Source: SZUA-442 sp035461905
GTDB taxonomy: Bacteria > Actinomycetota > Acidimicrobiia > Spongiisociales > UBA5794
Reading direction: 5' to 3'
DNA: 25,010 nucleotides
Assembly: GCA_035461905.1 (NCBI GenBank)
Contig: DATHUV010000053.1
Coordinates: forward strand, 1 to 25,010
Shown: in pieces, positions 1-6,065 of the stretch
How the letters are laid out: each line of letters begins with the position of its first letter
How positions within the stretch are numbered: the first letter of the stretch is position 1
The notes under the pieces: generated by a model
What the model was told of the DNA's origin: nothing
Databases searched by the model: none
The model's input: only the letters and a program-made list of their open reading frames with translations
Translations under genes and position numbers: made by a program

Positions 1-1
1 C

Positions 2-145
2 ACTGAGATGGTGATGCCTGGTGACAATACGGAGATGACGGTGAAGTTGGGCAAGCCGATCGCGATGGATGAGGGTTTGCGGTTCGCGATTCGTGAGGGT
101 GGCCGCACGGTGGGTGCTGGTCGTGTCACGAAGATCTTGGCCTGA
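2..145 (+). CDS. tuf: Elongation factor Tu, C-terminal fragment
   Basis: Only the last 47 codons are in the window; the frame is open from base 2 to TGA at 143-145. The translated segment contains MPGDNTEM, GLRFAIREGG and a closing GRTVGAGRVTKILA, the well known end of EF-Tu domain III, which helps hold aminoacyl-tRNA. EF-Tu delivers aminoacyl-tRNA to the ribosome as a GTP complex. rpmG follows after 37 nt, an order also known for tufB loci. Codon use is odd: all three leucines are TTG and GGT, GTG and CGG are frequent, whereas the following genes use CTC/CTG and GTC. Because fusA at the other end of the window is normally followed by tuf, this may be the second tuf copy of the genome (inference). 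Confidence 0.95.
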   Translation, partial: TEMVMPGDNTEMTVKLGKPIAMDEGLRFAIREGGRTVGAGRVTKILA

Positions 146-182
146 ACGTAGAACTCGAAGCAACGAAGTGAGTGAGTAAGAC

Positions 183-344
183 ATGGCAAGTGACAAGAGA
201 CCGCCGATCACGCTCGCATGCGAGTCGTGCAAGCGGCGCAACTACGTCACCACGAAGAGCAAGACGAACACGAGGGAACGCCTCGAGCTCAAGAAGTTCT
301 GTAAGTGGTGCCGCGCATCGACGGCGCATCGCGAGACGCGGTAG
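183..344 (+). CDS. rpmG: Ribosomal protein bL33
   Basis: A 53-codon gene starting at ATG 183 and ending TAG 342-344. The product is short and basic, and carries two Cys pairs (CESC near the N-terminus and CKWC near the C-terminus), so it is the zinc-ribbon (C+) form of L33, a 50S subunit protein close to the tRNA exit site. The length of 53 residues fits the family (about 49-55). The gene lies 37 nt after tuf and is followed by a strong hairpin terminator, so tuf and rpmG are probably cotranscribed. The Shine-Dalgarno sequence before the ATG is weak (GAGTGAG-like). Confidence 0.95.
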   Translation: MASDKRPPITLACESCKRRNYVTTKSKTNTRERLELKKFCKWCRASTAHRETR

Positions 345-366
345 TCACCTGCCGCACATGCACACG

Positions 367-400
367 GAGGGAGCCGATCAACGGATCGGCTCCCTCTTCG
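367..400 (+). terminator. Rho-independent terminator after rpmG
   Basis: A perfect 13-bp inverted repeat (367-379 with 384-396; GAGGGAGCCGATC and its complement) has an AACG tetraloop and is followed by a short T-containing stretch (TTCGTAGT). It lies 22 nt after the rpmG stop and separates tuf-rpmG from the hydratase operon. Confidence 0.85.
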
Positions 401-445
401 TAGTGACCGTGCGCTGATGAGGCATGCCCGCCATGTGCCGGCGGG

Positions 446-451
446 TAGTGT
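446..451 (+). promoter_or_regulatory. Candidate -10 box of a leaderless or near-leaderless promoter
   Basis: TAGTGT lies 8 nt before the ATG at 460, and no Shine-Dalgarno sequence precedes that ATG. TAnnnT just upstream of a start codon is typical of leaderless actinobacterial transcripts. The same 11-nt pattern TAG(T/C)GTCCTGT precedes the thioesterase start on the other strand near 21983-21993. No convincing -35 box was seen. Confidence 0.35.
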
Positions 452-459
452 CCTGTCCA

Positions 460-1290
460 ATGCTCGATGACCTGAAGTCCCCACTCGATCTCGTGGATGC
501 CCGCCTCGGGCCCGTCGACATCGCGGTCACGGGTGACCGGATCGAGTTCTTCGTGGATGCGACGGGCGACGATCCCGATCGGTGGATCGAGACCGCACCG
601 CCGGGTTTCGCCTCCGTTCTCCTCTTCGGGGTCGCCGACCTGTTCCTCTACCACCCGAAGGTCGTTCCCTTCACCGCGACCCTGCTCCACCTCGACCAGT
701 CGTTCACCTACGTGGCGCCCATGCGGGCCGGGACGAGCATCACGATGGAGGGAACCATCACGAGGGTCCGCGAACGCGGCGGATCGTTCTTCGTCACGTT
801 CGACGCCGAAGGAATCGATGACCAAGGTCCCGTCGTGACTTCGTCATCGACGTTCATCCTGTCCGACCAGCAGGCTGGGGCGCCTGAAGCCGACGTGACT
901 GAGCCAGCCGTGCGCGACAAAGGCATCGACTCGGGACTCCGGCGGTCCGCGAGCCGGCATGACCTCGTCCGATACGCAGCAGCCACGCGGGATTTCAATC
1001 CGCTCCACTGGGACCACGCCGTAGCCGTCGCAGCGGGGCTTCCCGGCACCGTCGTGCACGGGCTACTGATGTACGCATGGATGGCGCAGGCGGCATCCGC
1101 CGAAGCTGGTGGAGCTGGGGTCATCGAATCGAGGATCCGCTTCCGGTCCGCGTTGCACCCCGGCGAGCAGGCAATGATCCGCACGGTCCGTGATGGTCGG
1201 TCGGTGGGTGTAGAGGTGGTGCGGGATGCCACCGTCCTGGTCTCGGGGACGGCTACCGTGGACGGATCCCTTGACCCAGCCTCGGAGTAA
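460..1290 (+). CDS. Double-hotdog MaoC-type (R)-hydratase / HadA-HadB-like dehydratase
   Basis: A 276-residue product from ATG 460; ATG 424 is an alternative but gives an atypical Cys/Arg-rich leader. Two hotdog halves are visible. Residues about 1-140 resemble the MaoC N-terminal/FAS1-dehydratase type. Residues about 155-276 hold the hydratase-2 signature RDFNPLHWD, with the expected catalytic Asp178 and His183, then GLPGTVVHGLLMY. Such enzymes hydrate or dehydrate (R)-3-hydroxyacyl thioesters. In mycobacteria hadA, hadB and hadC occupy this same place between rpmG and trpT-secE, so this gene looks like a fused or ancestral form of that pair (inference). Its exact substrate cannot be told from sequence. 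The stop codon lies 4 nt before the sigma-factor gene, so an operon is likely. Confidence 0.85.
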   Translation: MLDDLKSPLDLVDARLGPVDIAVTGDRIEFFVDATGDDPDRWIETAPPGFASVLLFGVADLFLYHPKVVPFTATLLHLDQSFTYVAPMRAGTSITMEGTITRVRERGGSFFVTFDAEGIDDQGPVVTSSSTFILSDQQAGAPEADVTEPAVRDKGIDSGLRRSASRHDLVRYAAATRDFNPLHWDHAVAVAAGLPGTVVHGLLMYAWMAQAASAEAGGAGVIESRIRFRSALHPGEQAMIRTVRDGRSVGVEVVRDATVLVSGTATVDGSLDPASE

Positions 1291-1294
1291 CGGC

Positions 1295-1870
1295 ATGGAA
1301 CGCGAACGGGTCGTACCCATACGACCGGACGATCTCGTCGAACGGGCACGAGCGGGTGACCGCGACGCCTTCGGCGAACTCGTACGAATCCATCAACACG
1401 AGGTGTTCACGTTGGCCGTCAGGCTGGTCCATGATCGGGATCTCGCTGCGGATGTGACGCAGGATGCGTTCGTGCGCGCATGGCGCGCCATGCCGAAGTT
1501 CCGTGGCGATGCGAAGTTCTCGACCTGGCTCCACAGAATCACGGTCAACACGGCGTGGACGCATCGGACGCGGCGCAACCGGGTCCGCCTCGACCCGCTC
1601 GAGTCCCTCGCGGCCGAACCGGAGTCAGCGTCCCTCGACCCGATCAGGGCGGGGGAGTCGGCGATCCTCGCCCCGACCATCGCCGACGCACTTGCGTCCC
1701 TGTCGTCGTCCGTGCGCGCCGTGGTTGTCCTCAAGGACATATATGACTGGAGTCACGCCGAGATCGCGGACCACCTCGACATCACCGTCACCGCAGCGAA
1801 GGTTCGCCTCCATCGTGGCCGCAAGGAGTTGAGGGAGAGCCTCCGCGGATGGAAGGACGGGTCCGAATGA
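1295..1870 (+). CDS. ECF-family RNA polymerase sigma factor
   Basis: A 191-residue sigma-70-like protein from ATG 1295, preceded at 7 nt by GGAG. Region 2 (about residues 10-90) includes the -10-binding helix with DVTQDAFVRAWRAMPKFRG and STWLHRITVN. Region 4 (about 130-185) has the helix-turn-helix SHAEIADHLDITVTAAKVRL followed by HRGRKEL. The linker is acidic, and regions 1.1 and 3 are absent, as usual for the ECF (group 4) class. The gene starts 4 nt after the hydratase gene and overlaps the next gene by ATGA, so it is translationally coupled to its presumed anti-sigma. The promoters it controls cannot be identified here. Confidence 0.93.
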   Translation: MERERVVPIRPDDLVERARAGDRDAFGELVRIHQHEVFTLAVRLVHDRDLAADVTQDAFVRAWRAMPKFRGDAKFSTWLHRITVNTAWTHRTRRNRVRLDPLESLAAEPESASLDPIRAGESAILAPTIADALASLSSSVRAVVVLKDIYDWSHAEIADHLDITVTAAKVRLHRGRKELRESLRGWKDGSE

Positions 1871-2220
1871 ACGTCCGATGTGTCCCGGTCGCCGCAACAC
1901 TGACGGCCCGCGGGGAGTCCGGTCTCACCGATGCGATGCTCAGGCATGTGTCGTCGTGCATCAGGTGTAGGGCCGAGATCGCGGATCACAGGGCGATCGA
2001 GGCCGAGATGGAGCAACTGCGGTCCGTCTCGTACCCTGCCCCACCCGAGGTGTACCACAGGGTCATGGACACAATTGGGCCGTGGAGCGTCCCGGCGCCG
2101 GAGCGCAGCCGAGATCACCGCGCCGCGATTGCCGCCGCGGCAGCGGTCGCGACTGCGGCGGCGACCGCCGCCGCGGGCACCGCGGTGTTGGTCCTCCGCC
2201 ACCGACAGCGCGCAGCCTGA
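1867..2220 (+). CDS. Small ZAS-type membrane anti-sigma factor
   Basis: A 117-residue product starting at ATG 1867, inside the stop of the ECF sigma gene. It carries the zinc-associated anti-sigma motif H-x3-C-x2-C (His27, Cys31, Cys34), which in the family clamps the ECF sigma factor in the cytoplasm. Near the C-terminus is an Ala/Val-rich stretch (about residues 88-110) that could span the membrane, followed by only seven mostly basic residues. There is therefore no extracytoplasmic sensor domain, and the signal would have to act through the zinc centre or a partner protein. The role as partner of the preceding sigma factor follows from the motif and the overlap; it is not proven. Confidence is high for ZAS and moderate for the membrane anchor. 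Confidence 0.8.
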   Translation: MNVRCVPVAATLTARGESGLTDAMLRHVSSCIRCRAEIADHRAIEAEMEQLRSVSYPAPPEVYHRVMDTIGPWSVPAPERSRDHRAAIAAAAAVATAAATAAAGTAVLVLRHRQRAA

Positions 2221-2248
2221 ACGCCTCGTCGCGACGTTTCAGGCGTTC
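2219..2248 (+). terminator. Hairpin just after the anti-sigma gene
   Basis: GAACGCCT (2219-2226) can pair perfectly with AGGCGTTC (2241-2248), and the intervening segment holds the palindrome CGTCGCGACG (2227-2236). There is no T-run, so it may be a weak or Rho-assisted terminator or a 3'-end stabilising structure. Confidence 0.35.
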
Positions 2249-2322
2249 CACGCCGAGAATTCGCGCATGAGTGGTCGACCCGCCACGCCGAGATATGCGA
2301 GGGTCACAGCCCGGTTGGCAGG

Positions 2323-2352
2323 TTTACACTTCCCAAGAGGTGTACATATACT
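2323..2352 (+). promoter_or_regulatory. Promoter of trpT-secE-nusG operon
   Basis: TTTACA (2323-2328), an 18-nt spacer and TATACT (2347-2352) form a good housekeeping-sigma promoter. Initiation is expected near 2359, about 20 nt before the tRNA. The same ATATACTCC sequence recurs at the rpsL promoter (22094-22102). Confidence 0.7.
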
Positions 2353-2379
2353 CCACGGCCGAGCCCATCGCGGGGCCGG

Positions 2380-2453
2380 AGGGGTGTAGCTCCAATTGGC
2401 AGAGCGCCGGTCTCCAAAACCGGATGTTGTGGGTTCGAGTCCCGCCACCCCTG
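2380..2453 (+). tRNA. trpT: tRNA-Trp (anticodon CCA)
   Basis: A full cloverleaf can be drawn. The 7-bp acceptor stem is AGGGGTG (2380-2386) with CACCCCT (2446-2452); the D stem is GCTC/GAGC. The anticodon stem CCGGT/ACCGG (2407-2411, 2419-2423) encloses loop CTCCAAA with anticodon CCA at 2414-2416. The T stem GTGGG/CCCGC carries loop TTCGAGT. G2453 is the discriminator, and the 3' CCA is not encoded. A tRNA-Trp directly before secE is a conserved bacterial arrangement, and it probably shares the secE transcript. Confidence 0.97.
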
Positions 2454-2475
2454 CGAACTACTGAGGAGTAGGCAG

Positions 2476-2781
2476 TTGAACCGTGAGATGCGTCGCCTCC
2501 AGGCGAAGGAAGAAGAGCGCTCCAAGAAGCGACGCTCGGAAGGCCCGCGCACGTCCAAGAAGGCTCCGAACGCCGAGAAGCCCAGTTTCATCGAACGGAC
2601 GAGGAAGTACTTCCGTGAGGTACGGTCCGAGATGAAGAAGGTGAACTGGCCCTCACGCGAGGAGCTCACGACCTACACGATCGTCGTATTCACGATGACC
2701 ACGGTCCTCACCCTCATCGTGTTCGGCATGGACTGGGCCTTCAACAAGGCCGTCCTCTCCGTACTGGATGCGATCACCTGA
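2476..2781 (+). CDS. secE: Preprotein translocase subunit SecE
   Basis: A 101-residue product starting at TTG 2476, chosen because GAGGAG (2463-2468) sits 7 nt before it; the in-frame ATG 2488 is too far from that site. SecE is the small essential subunit that clamps SecY in the membrane translocase. The N-terminal half is very basic. The conserved amphipathic segment FREVRSEMKKVNWPSREEL (about residues 46-64) is followed by one transmembrane helix (about 67-92), giving the single-span form usual outside enterobacteria. The stop overlaps the nusG start (TGATG at 2779-2783), so translation is coupled. Confidence 0.95.
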   Translation: MNREMRRLQAKEEERSKKRRSEGPRTSKKAPNAEKPSFIERTRKYFREVRSEMKKVNWPSREELTTYTIVVFTMTTVLTLIVFGMDWAFNKAVLSVLDAIT

Positions 2782-3419
2782 TGGCTGAAGCAATCGAAGA
2801 CATTGCAACAGACGTCGACATCGCCGACGAGGACCGCGCGGACGAGAGCGTCCCTGCCAAGCCGCTCAGCCCGTACGACCTTCCCGGTGCCTGGTACGTG
2901 GTGCACTCGTACTCCGGTTACGAGAACAAGGTGAAGGCGAACCTCGAGACCCGCGTCAGGTCCATGCACCTCGAGGACCGCGTGTTCGACGTCGTCATCC
3001 CGATGGAGGACGTCGTCGAGTACAAGAACGGCAAGAAGGTCACGGTCGAACGCAAGAAGTTCCCCGGGTACGTCCTCGTGCGCATGTACATGGACGACGA
3101 CTCGTGGTACGCCGTTCGCAACACGCCGAACGTCACGGGTTTCGTGGGATCGGGTACGAAGCCGAGCCCTCTGTCGCGCCGCGAGGTGGAACGCATCCTC
3201 GGCGTCGAGAAGGAAGAGGGCACGAAGAAGGACAAGCCCACCTTCAAGCCCGCATGGGAGGTCGGCGAGACGGTACGCGTCGTCGAGGGACCGTTTGCGG
3301 ACTTCAACGGTGTCATCGAGGACATCAACATCGACCAGTCGAAGGTTCGCGTGCTTGTCGACATCTTCGGTCGTGAGACGCCGGTCGAGTTGGGCTTCGA
3401 CCAGATCATCAAGTACTGA
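2781..3419 (+). CDS. nusG: Transcription termination/antitermination factor NusG
   Basis: A 212-residue product whose ATG overlaps the secE stop. After an acidic N-terminal tail of about 32 residues comes the NGN domain beginning AWYVVHSYSGYENKVK, with the RKKFPGYVLVRMYMDDDSW core that contacts RNA polymerase. The C-terminal KOW domain (about 157-212) includes VRVVEGPFADFNGVIEDI. NusG binds the beta' clamp and links RNA polymerase to Rho or the ribosome. The acidic tail before NGN is common in actinobacterial NusG. No separate Shine-Dalgarno site is evident, consistent with coupling to secE. Confidence 0.97.
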   Translation: MAEAIEDIATDVDIADEDRADESVPAKPLSPYDLPGAWYVVHSYSGYENKVKANLETRVRSMHLEDRVFDVVIPMEDVVEYKNGKKVTVERKKFPGYVLVRMYMDDDSWYAVRNTPNVTGFVGSGTKPSPLSRREVERILGVEKEEGTKKDKPTFKPAWEVGETVRVVEGPFADFNGVIEDINIDQSKVRVLVDIFGRETPVELGFDQIIKY

Positions 3420-3438
3420 TACAGCGAGGAATCCGAAC

Positions 3439-3870
3439 ATGGGCCGCAAGAGACTGATGACCGTGCTCAAACTGCAGATCCCTGCAGGAGCAGCAAGCCC
3501 CGCCCCTCCGGTGGGACCCGCGCTCGGCCAGCACGGCGTGAACATCATGGACTTCGTCCAGGCGTACAACACCGCCACGCAGGCGCAAGCTGGGACGATC
3601 GTTCCGGTCGAGATCTCGATCTACGAGGATCGCTCGTTCACGTTCGTGACGAAGACGCCCCCCGCCGCCGTCCTGTTGCGACAGGCCGCGAGGATCGAGA
3701 AGGGCTCGGCCATTCCCCACAAGGAGAAGGTCGGGTCCGTCACCAAGGCGCAGGTCCGCGAGATCGCCGAGACCAAGATGCCCGACCTCAACGCAAACGA
3801 CATCGAGAACGCGATGCTCATCATCGAAGGTACGGCCCGCTCGATGGGCCTCGACGTCGTGGACGCGTAG
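3439..3870 (+). CDS. rplK: Ribosomal protein uL11
   Basis: A 143-residue product from ATG 3439, with GCGAGGA (3424-3430) as ribosome-binding site. The N-terminal domain has the family signature KLQIPAGAASPAPPVGPALGQ (shortened here to its recognisable PPVGPALGQHGVNIMDF part). The C-terminal RNA-binding domain includes KMPDLNANDIENAM and ends GTARSMGLDV. L11 binds 23S rRNA at the GTPase-associated centre, together with L10 and L12 encoded downstream, and is the site of thiostrepton action and of stringent-response sensing. The gene lies 19 nt after nusG in the same operon. Confidence 0.97.
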   Translation: MGRKRLMTVLKLQIPAGAASPAPPVGPALGQHGVNIMDFVQAYNTATQAQAGTIVPVEISIYEDRSFTFVTKTPPAAVLLRQAARIEKGSAIPHKEKVGSVTKAQVREIAETKMPDLNANDIENAMLIIEGTARSMGLDVVDA

Positions 3871-3934
3871 ACCGCACACACGGATGCCATAACAGTGGAA
3901 GGGCTCCGCCCGCTACACCACGAAAGGAATCATC

Positions 3935-4645
3935 ATGGCAATCACCAAGAACCGTGCCGACGTCGAACGCAGGTACGACAAGGACACGATGTACGGCCCC
4001 ATCGATGCCGTCGATCTCGTCAAGACGCTCGCATATGCGAAGTTCGACGAGTCGATCGATGTCGTGTTCCGCCTCGGCATCGATCCACGACAGGCCGATC
4101 AGATGGTGCGAGGCACCGTCTCACTACCCCACGGAACCGGCAAGGTCGTCAGGGTGGCCGTCTTCGCAAACGACCAGGCCAAGGATGCGGAGGAGGCGGG
4201 AGCCGACATCGTGGGCGGCCAGGATCTCGCAGACGCCATCGCGGCGGGGAGGGATCTCGACTGGGATGTCACGATCGCCTCTCCGGACATGATGCCCATC
4301 GTCGGCAAGCTCGGACAGATCCTCGGACCACGGGGCCTCATGCCGAACCCGAAATCCGGTACGGTGACGAACGACATCGGGAAGACGGTCGAGGCGTTCA
4401 AGGCCGGCAGGGTCGAGTACCGCAACGATCGGTACGGGAACGTGCACATGCCGATCGGGCGTGTCTCGTTCGACACCGACAAGCTCATCGACAACCTCGC
4501 GGAGATCGCGGTGGAACTCAAGCGGGTGAAGCCTGCGGCCTCGAAGGGTCGCTACATGATCTCTCTCGCCGTGTCCTCGACGATGGGTCCAGGCGTGAGG
4601 ATCGAACCGTCCGCGATCGACGATCTCCTCAAGGCCAGGCGCTAG
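3935..4645 (+). CDS. rplA: Ribosomal protein uL1
   Basis: A 236-residue product from ATG 3935 with the ribosome-binding site GAAAGGA (3922-3928). The family motif LGPRGLMPNPKSGTV is present around residues 129-143, as is the N-terminal domain RNA-binding region. L1 forms the mobile L1 stalk near the E site and in many bacteria represses its own operon by binding the mRNA. The 64-nt gap after rplK can form a small hairpin (GGGC 3901-3904 with GCCC 3908-3911, flanked by GTGG/CCAC) just before the ribosome-binding site; whether L1 binds it is unknown. The stop codon TAG lies inside the palindrome GCGCTAGCGC. Confidence 0.97.
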   Translation: MAITKNRADVERRYDKDTMYGPIDAVDLVKTLAYAKFDESIDVVFRLGIDPRQADQMVRGTVSLPHGTGKVVRVAVFANDQAKDAEEAGADIVGGQDLADAIAAGRDLDWDVTIASPDMMPIVGKLGQILGPRGLMPNPKSGTVTNDIGKTVEAFKAGRVEYRNDRYGNVHMPIGRVSFDTDKLIDNLAEIAVELKRVKPAASKGRYMISLAVSSTMGPGVRIEPSAIDDLLKARR

Positions 4646-4695
4646 CGCGAAAGAAGGGCGACCAAGGTTCACGCCGAGGTCGCCCTTTTTTCGCG
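4646..4695 (+). terminator. Strong terminator after rplA
   Basis: AAGGGCGACC (4654-4663) pairs with GGTCGCCCTT (4678-4687). The pairing continues outward through CGCGAAAG/TTTTCGCG, giving about 18 bp with one G-U pair. The run of six T (4686-4691) is partly in the stem. It ends the trpT-secE-nusG-rplKA transcript. Confidence 0.85.
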
Positions 4696-5057
4696 TTCTC
4701 ACGGAGAATGCACACCTGTCACGGTCTCGGGGTGGCGTCCTGGCACATTCTGGTTGACATCGCGGACGCACGCCGCGACTATTGGGAACGTAGCAGGGGT
4801 TCGTTGGAGGAAGGCAAAGAGAGGCGATCCACCACCGTCTCGAGGTGGTAACGACACTTTGGACCATGCAGGCTGGCCCTACCCCGGCCCACCGAAGTGA
4901 CATAGACGAGCAGATGGCTTCCTGGCCCGCTGTCTACTCGAACCTCGAAAGGGACCACCAACCTCCTCCAACGCCCTTGCTCTCCCTCGGGAGGAGCGGT
5001 ACCGCCGTCGGCATCGCCTCCCTTCCCATGCGCTAGCGCAACGCTCGGTCCTAGCAT
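4696..5057 (+). other. Gene-free region upstream of the rplJ leader
   Basis: No credible gene is seen: the open frames are short and show no family motif. It holds a promoter candidate (4754-4782), a hairpin ACCACC-N7-GGTGGT (4831-4849) and a second copy of the palindrome GCGCTAGCGC (5030-5039). Part is probably transcribed as the long untranslated leader of rplJL. Confidence 0.6.
4754..4783 (+). promoter_or_regulatory. Candidate rplJL promoter
   Basis: An exact TTGACA (4754-4759) lies 17-18 nt before GACTAT/ACTATT (4777-4783). The -35 is perfect, the -10 imperfect. It is the only good -35 box between rplA and rplJ; if used, the leader is over 400 nt long. Confidence 0.45.
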
Positions 5058-5180
5058 GATCGGACAACCTCATACGACCCGAGACCGTTGGTGCCGAAAG
5101 GCAGAAGTCACGAGACGCCAACGCAGGCCGATCCTCCAAGGAAAGCCCCTGATCGTCTCGCGTCAGGGGCTCTGATCATT
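5058..5180 (+). ncRNA. rplJ leader RNA (L10-leader-like) with attenuator hairpin
   Basis: Nested pairings can be seen. The outer stem is GATCGG (5058-5063) with CCGATC (5128-5133). The inner stem is CGTTGG (5086-5091) with CCAACG (5118-5123). A hairpin TGCC-GAAA-GGCA (5092-5103) caps it, leaving a 14-nt asymmetric internal loop. This resembles the leader to which L10(L12) binds to repress rplJL in other bacteria. Just downstream AGCCCCTGA (5144-5152) pairs with TCAGGGGCT (5163-5171), a terminator-like stem with weak T-tract. CGATC at 5129-5133 could instead pair with GATCG at 5151-5155, offering a switch. The fold is seen; the ligand is inferred. Confidence 0.55.
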
Positions 5181-5226
5181 TCAGGGCCCGCCGAGGAAAG
5201 CGAAAGTCCGATGAGGAGGACGACAC

Positions 5227-6063
5227 ATGCCACGACCGGAGAAGGTCCAGGCCGTCGCCGAAATCAAAGAGCGTCTCGAGGGTGCACAGGCCGTGTTCCT
5301 CGCCGAGTACGCAGGCCTTTCGGTCAAGGATCAGCAGGTACTGCGCCGTGAGCTGCGTGCGAGCGGGGCCGAGTTCAAGGTCGTGAAGATGACCCTGGCC
5401 CGCCGGGCAGCTGACGATCTCGAGATCGAGACCCTCGACGAGCTGCTGCTCGGCCCAACAGGCCTCGCGTTCGCCGATGGGGATCCGGTGGGAGCGGCAA
5501 AGGTCCTGAAGGACTTCGCCAAGAGCCACGAAGTGTTCGTGATCAAGGGCGGACTTCTGGGGCTCGAGTTCCTGACGCCGGAGAAGATCTCCGAGCTCGC
5601 CGACATCGAGCCCCGCGAGGTGCTCCTTTCGAAGCTCGCCGGCGCCATGAAGGCTCCGATGGCGAACCTGGCAGGACTCCTCGCAGCGCTGCCTCGCAAC
5701 ACCGCATCCGTCCTCTCCCAGTTGCTCGAGAGGAAGGAATCGGCTGAGCCGGTTACTGCATCGGCCGATGCACAACCCGACGCCGAGACCGAGGATGATA
5801 CGGACAAGGCTCCAGCGGAGGTCGCCGCCGATACGGCAGGGGATGCCGACACATCCGGTGACGACGAACCCGACGATGCCACGGCTGTCGCCGAGGACTC
5901 GGATGCCGTTGCGGGAGCTCCTTCGGAGGATGCCGCCGAGGATCCAGATGTGACCGAAGAGACCGAAGACGATGCCGACGCGACCGTCACAGCATCCGAT
6001 GATTCGGCGGACGAAACCGTAAACGAACACGATGAGGCGTCCGACGACGCCGAGGAGAAGTGA
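5227..6063 (+). CDS. rplJ: Ribosomal protein uL10 with long acidic C-terminal tail
   Basis: A 278-residue product from ATG 5227, preceded 7 nt upstream by AGGAGG. Residues 1-170 are a complete L10: the rRNA-binding domain (VFLAEYAGLSVKDQQVLRREL, KVVKMTLARRA) and the C-terminal helix (about 131-170) that carries L12 dimers as the ribosomal stalk base. Typical bacterial L10 ends here at about 165-180 residues. Residues 171-278 are extra: about 43 Asp/Glu, many Ala and Thr, and almost no basic residues, so the tail is disordered and strongly negative. It is in frame and continues to the rplL start with no frameshift. Its function is unknown. Translation is probably controlled by the structured leader upstream. 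Confidence 0.95.
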   Translation: MPRPEKVQAVAEIKERLEGAQAVFLAEYAGLSVKDQQVLRRELRASGAEFKVVKMTLARRAADDLEIETLDELLLGPTGLAFADGDPVGAAKVLKDFAKSHEVFVIKGGLLGLEFLTPEKISELADIEPREVLLSKLAGAMKAPMANLAGLLAALPRNTASVLSQLLERKESAEPVTASADAQPDAETEDDTDKAPAEVAADTAGDADTSGDDEPDDATAVAEDSDAVAGAPSEDAAEDPDVTEETEDDADATVTASDDSADETVNEHDEASDDAEEK

Positions 6064-6065
6064 CC

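Noticed and set aside
3895..4851. A 318-codon plus-strand frame overlapping rplA.
   Set aside because: It is the shifted frame of rplA with Arg/His-rich low-complexity sequence and crosses the rplA terminator.
4845..5036. Short plus-strand frame in the rplA-rplJ gap that could be a leader peptide.
   Set aside because: No Shine-Dalgarno site, no codon bias of real genes, no family resemblance; structured leader RNA explains the region better.
5052..5057. TAGCAT as the -10 of an rplJ promoter.
   Set aside because: No acceptable -35 at 16-19 nt, and transcription from it would begin inside the outer stem of the leader.
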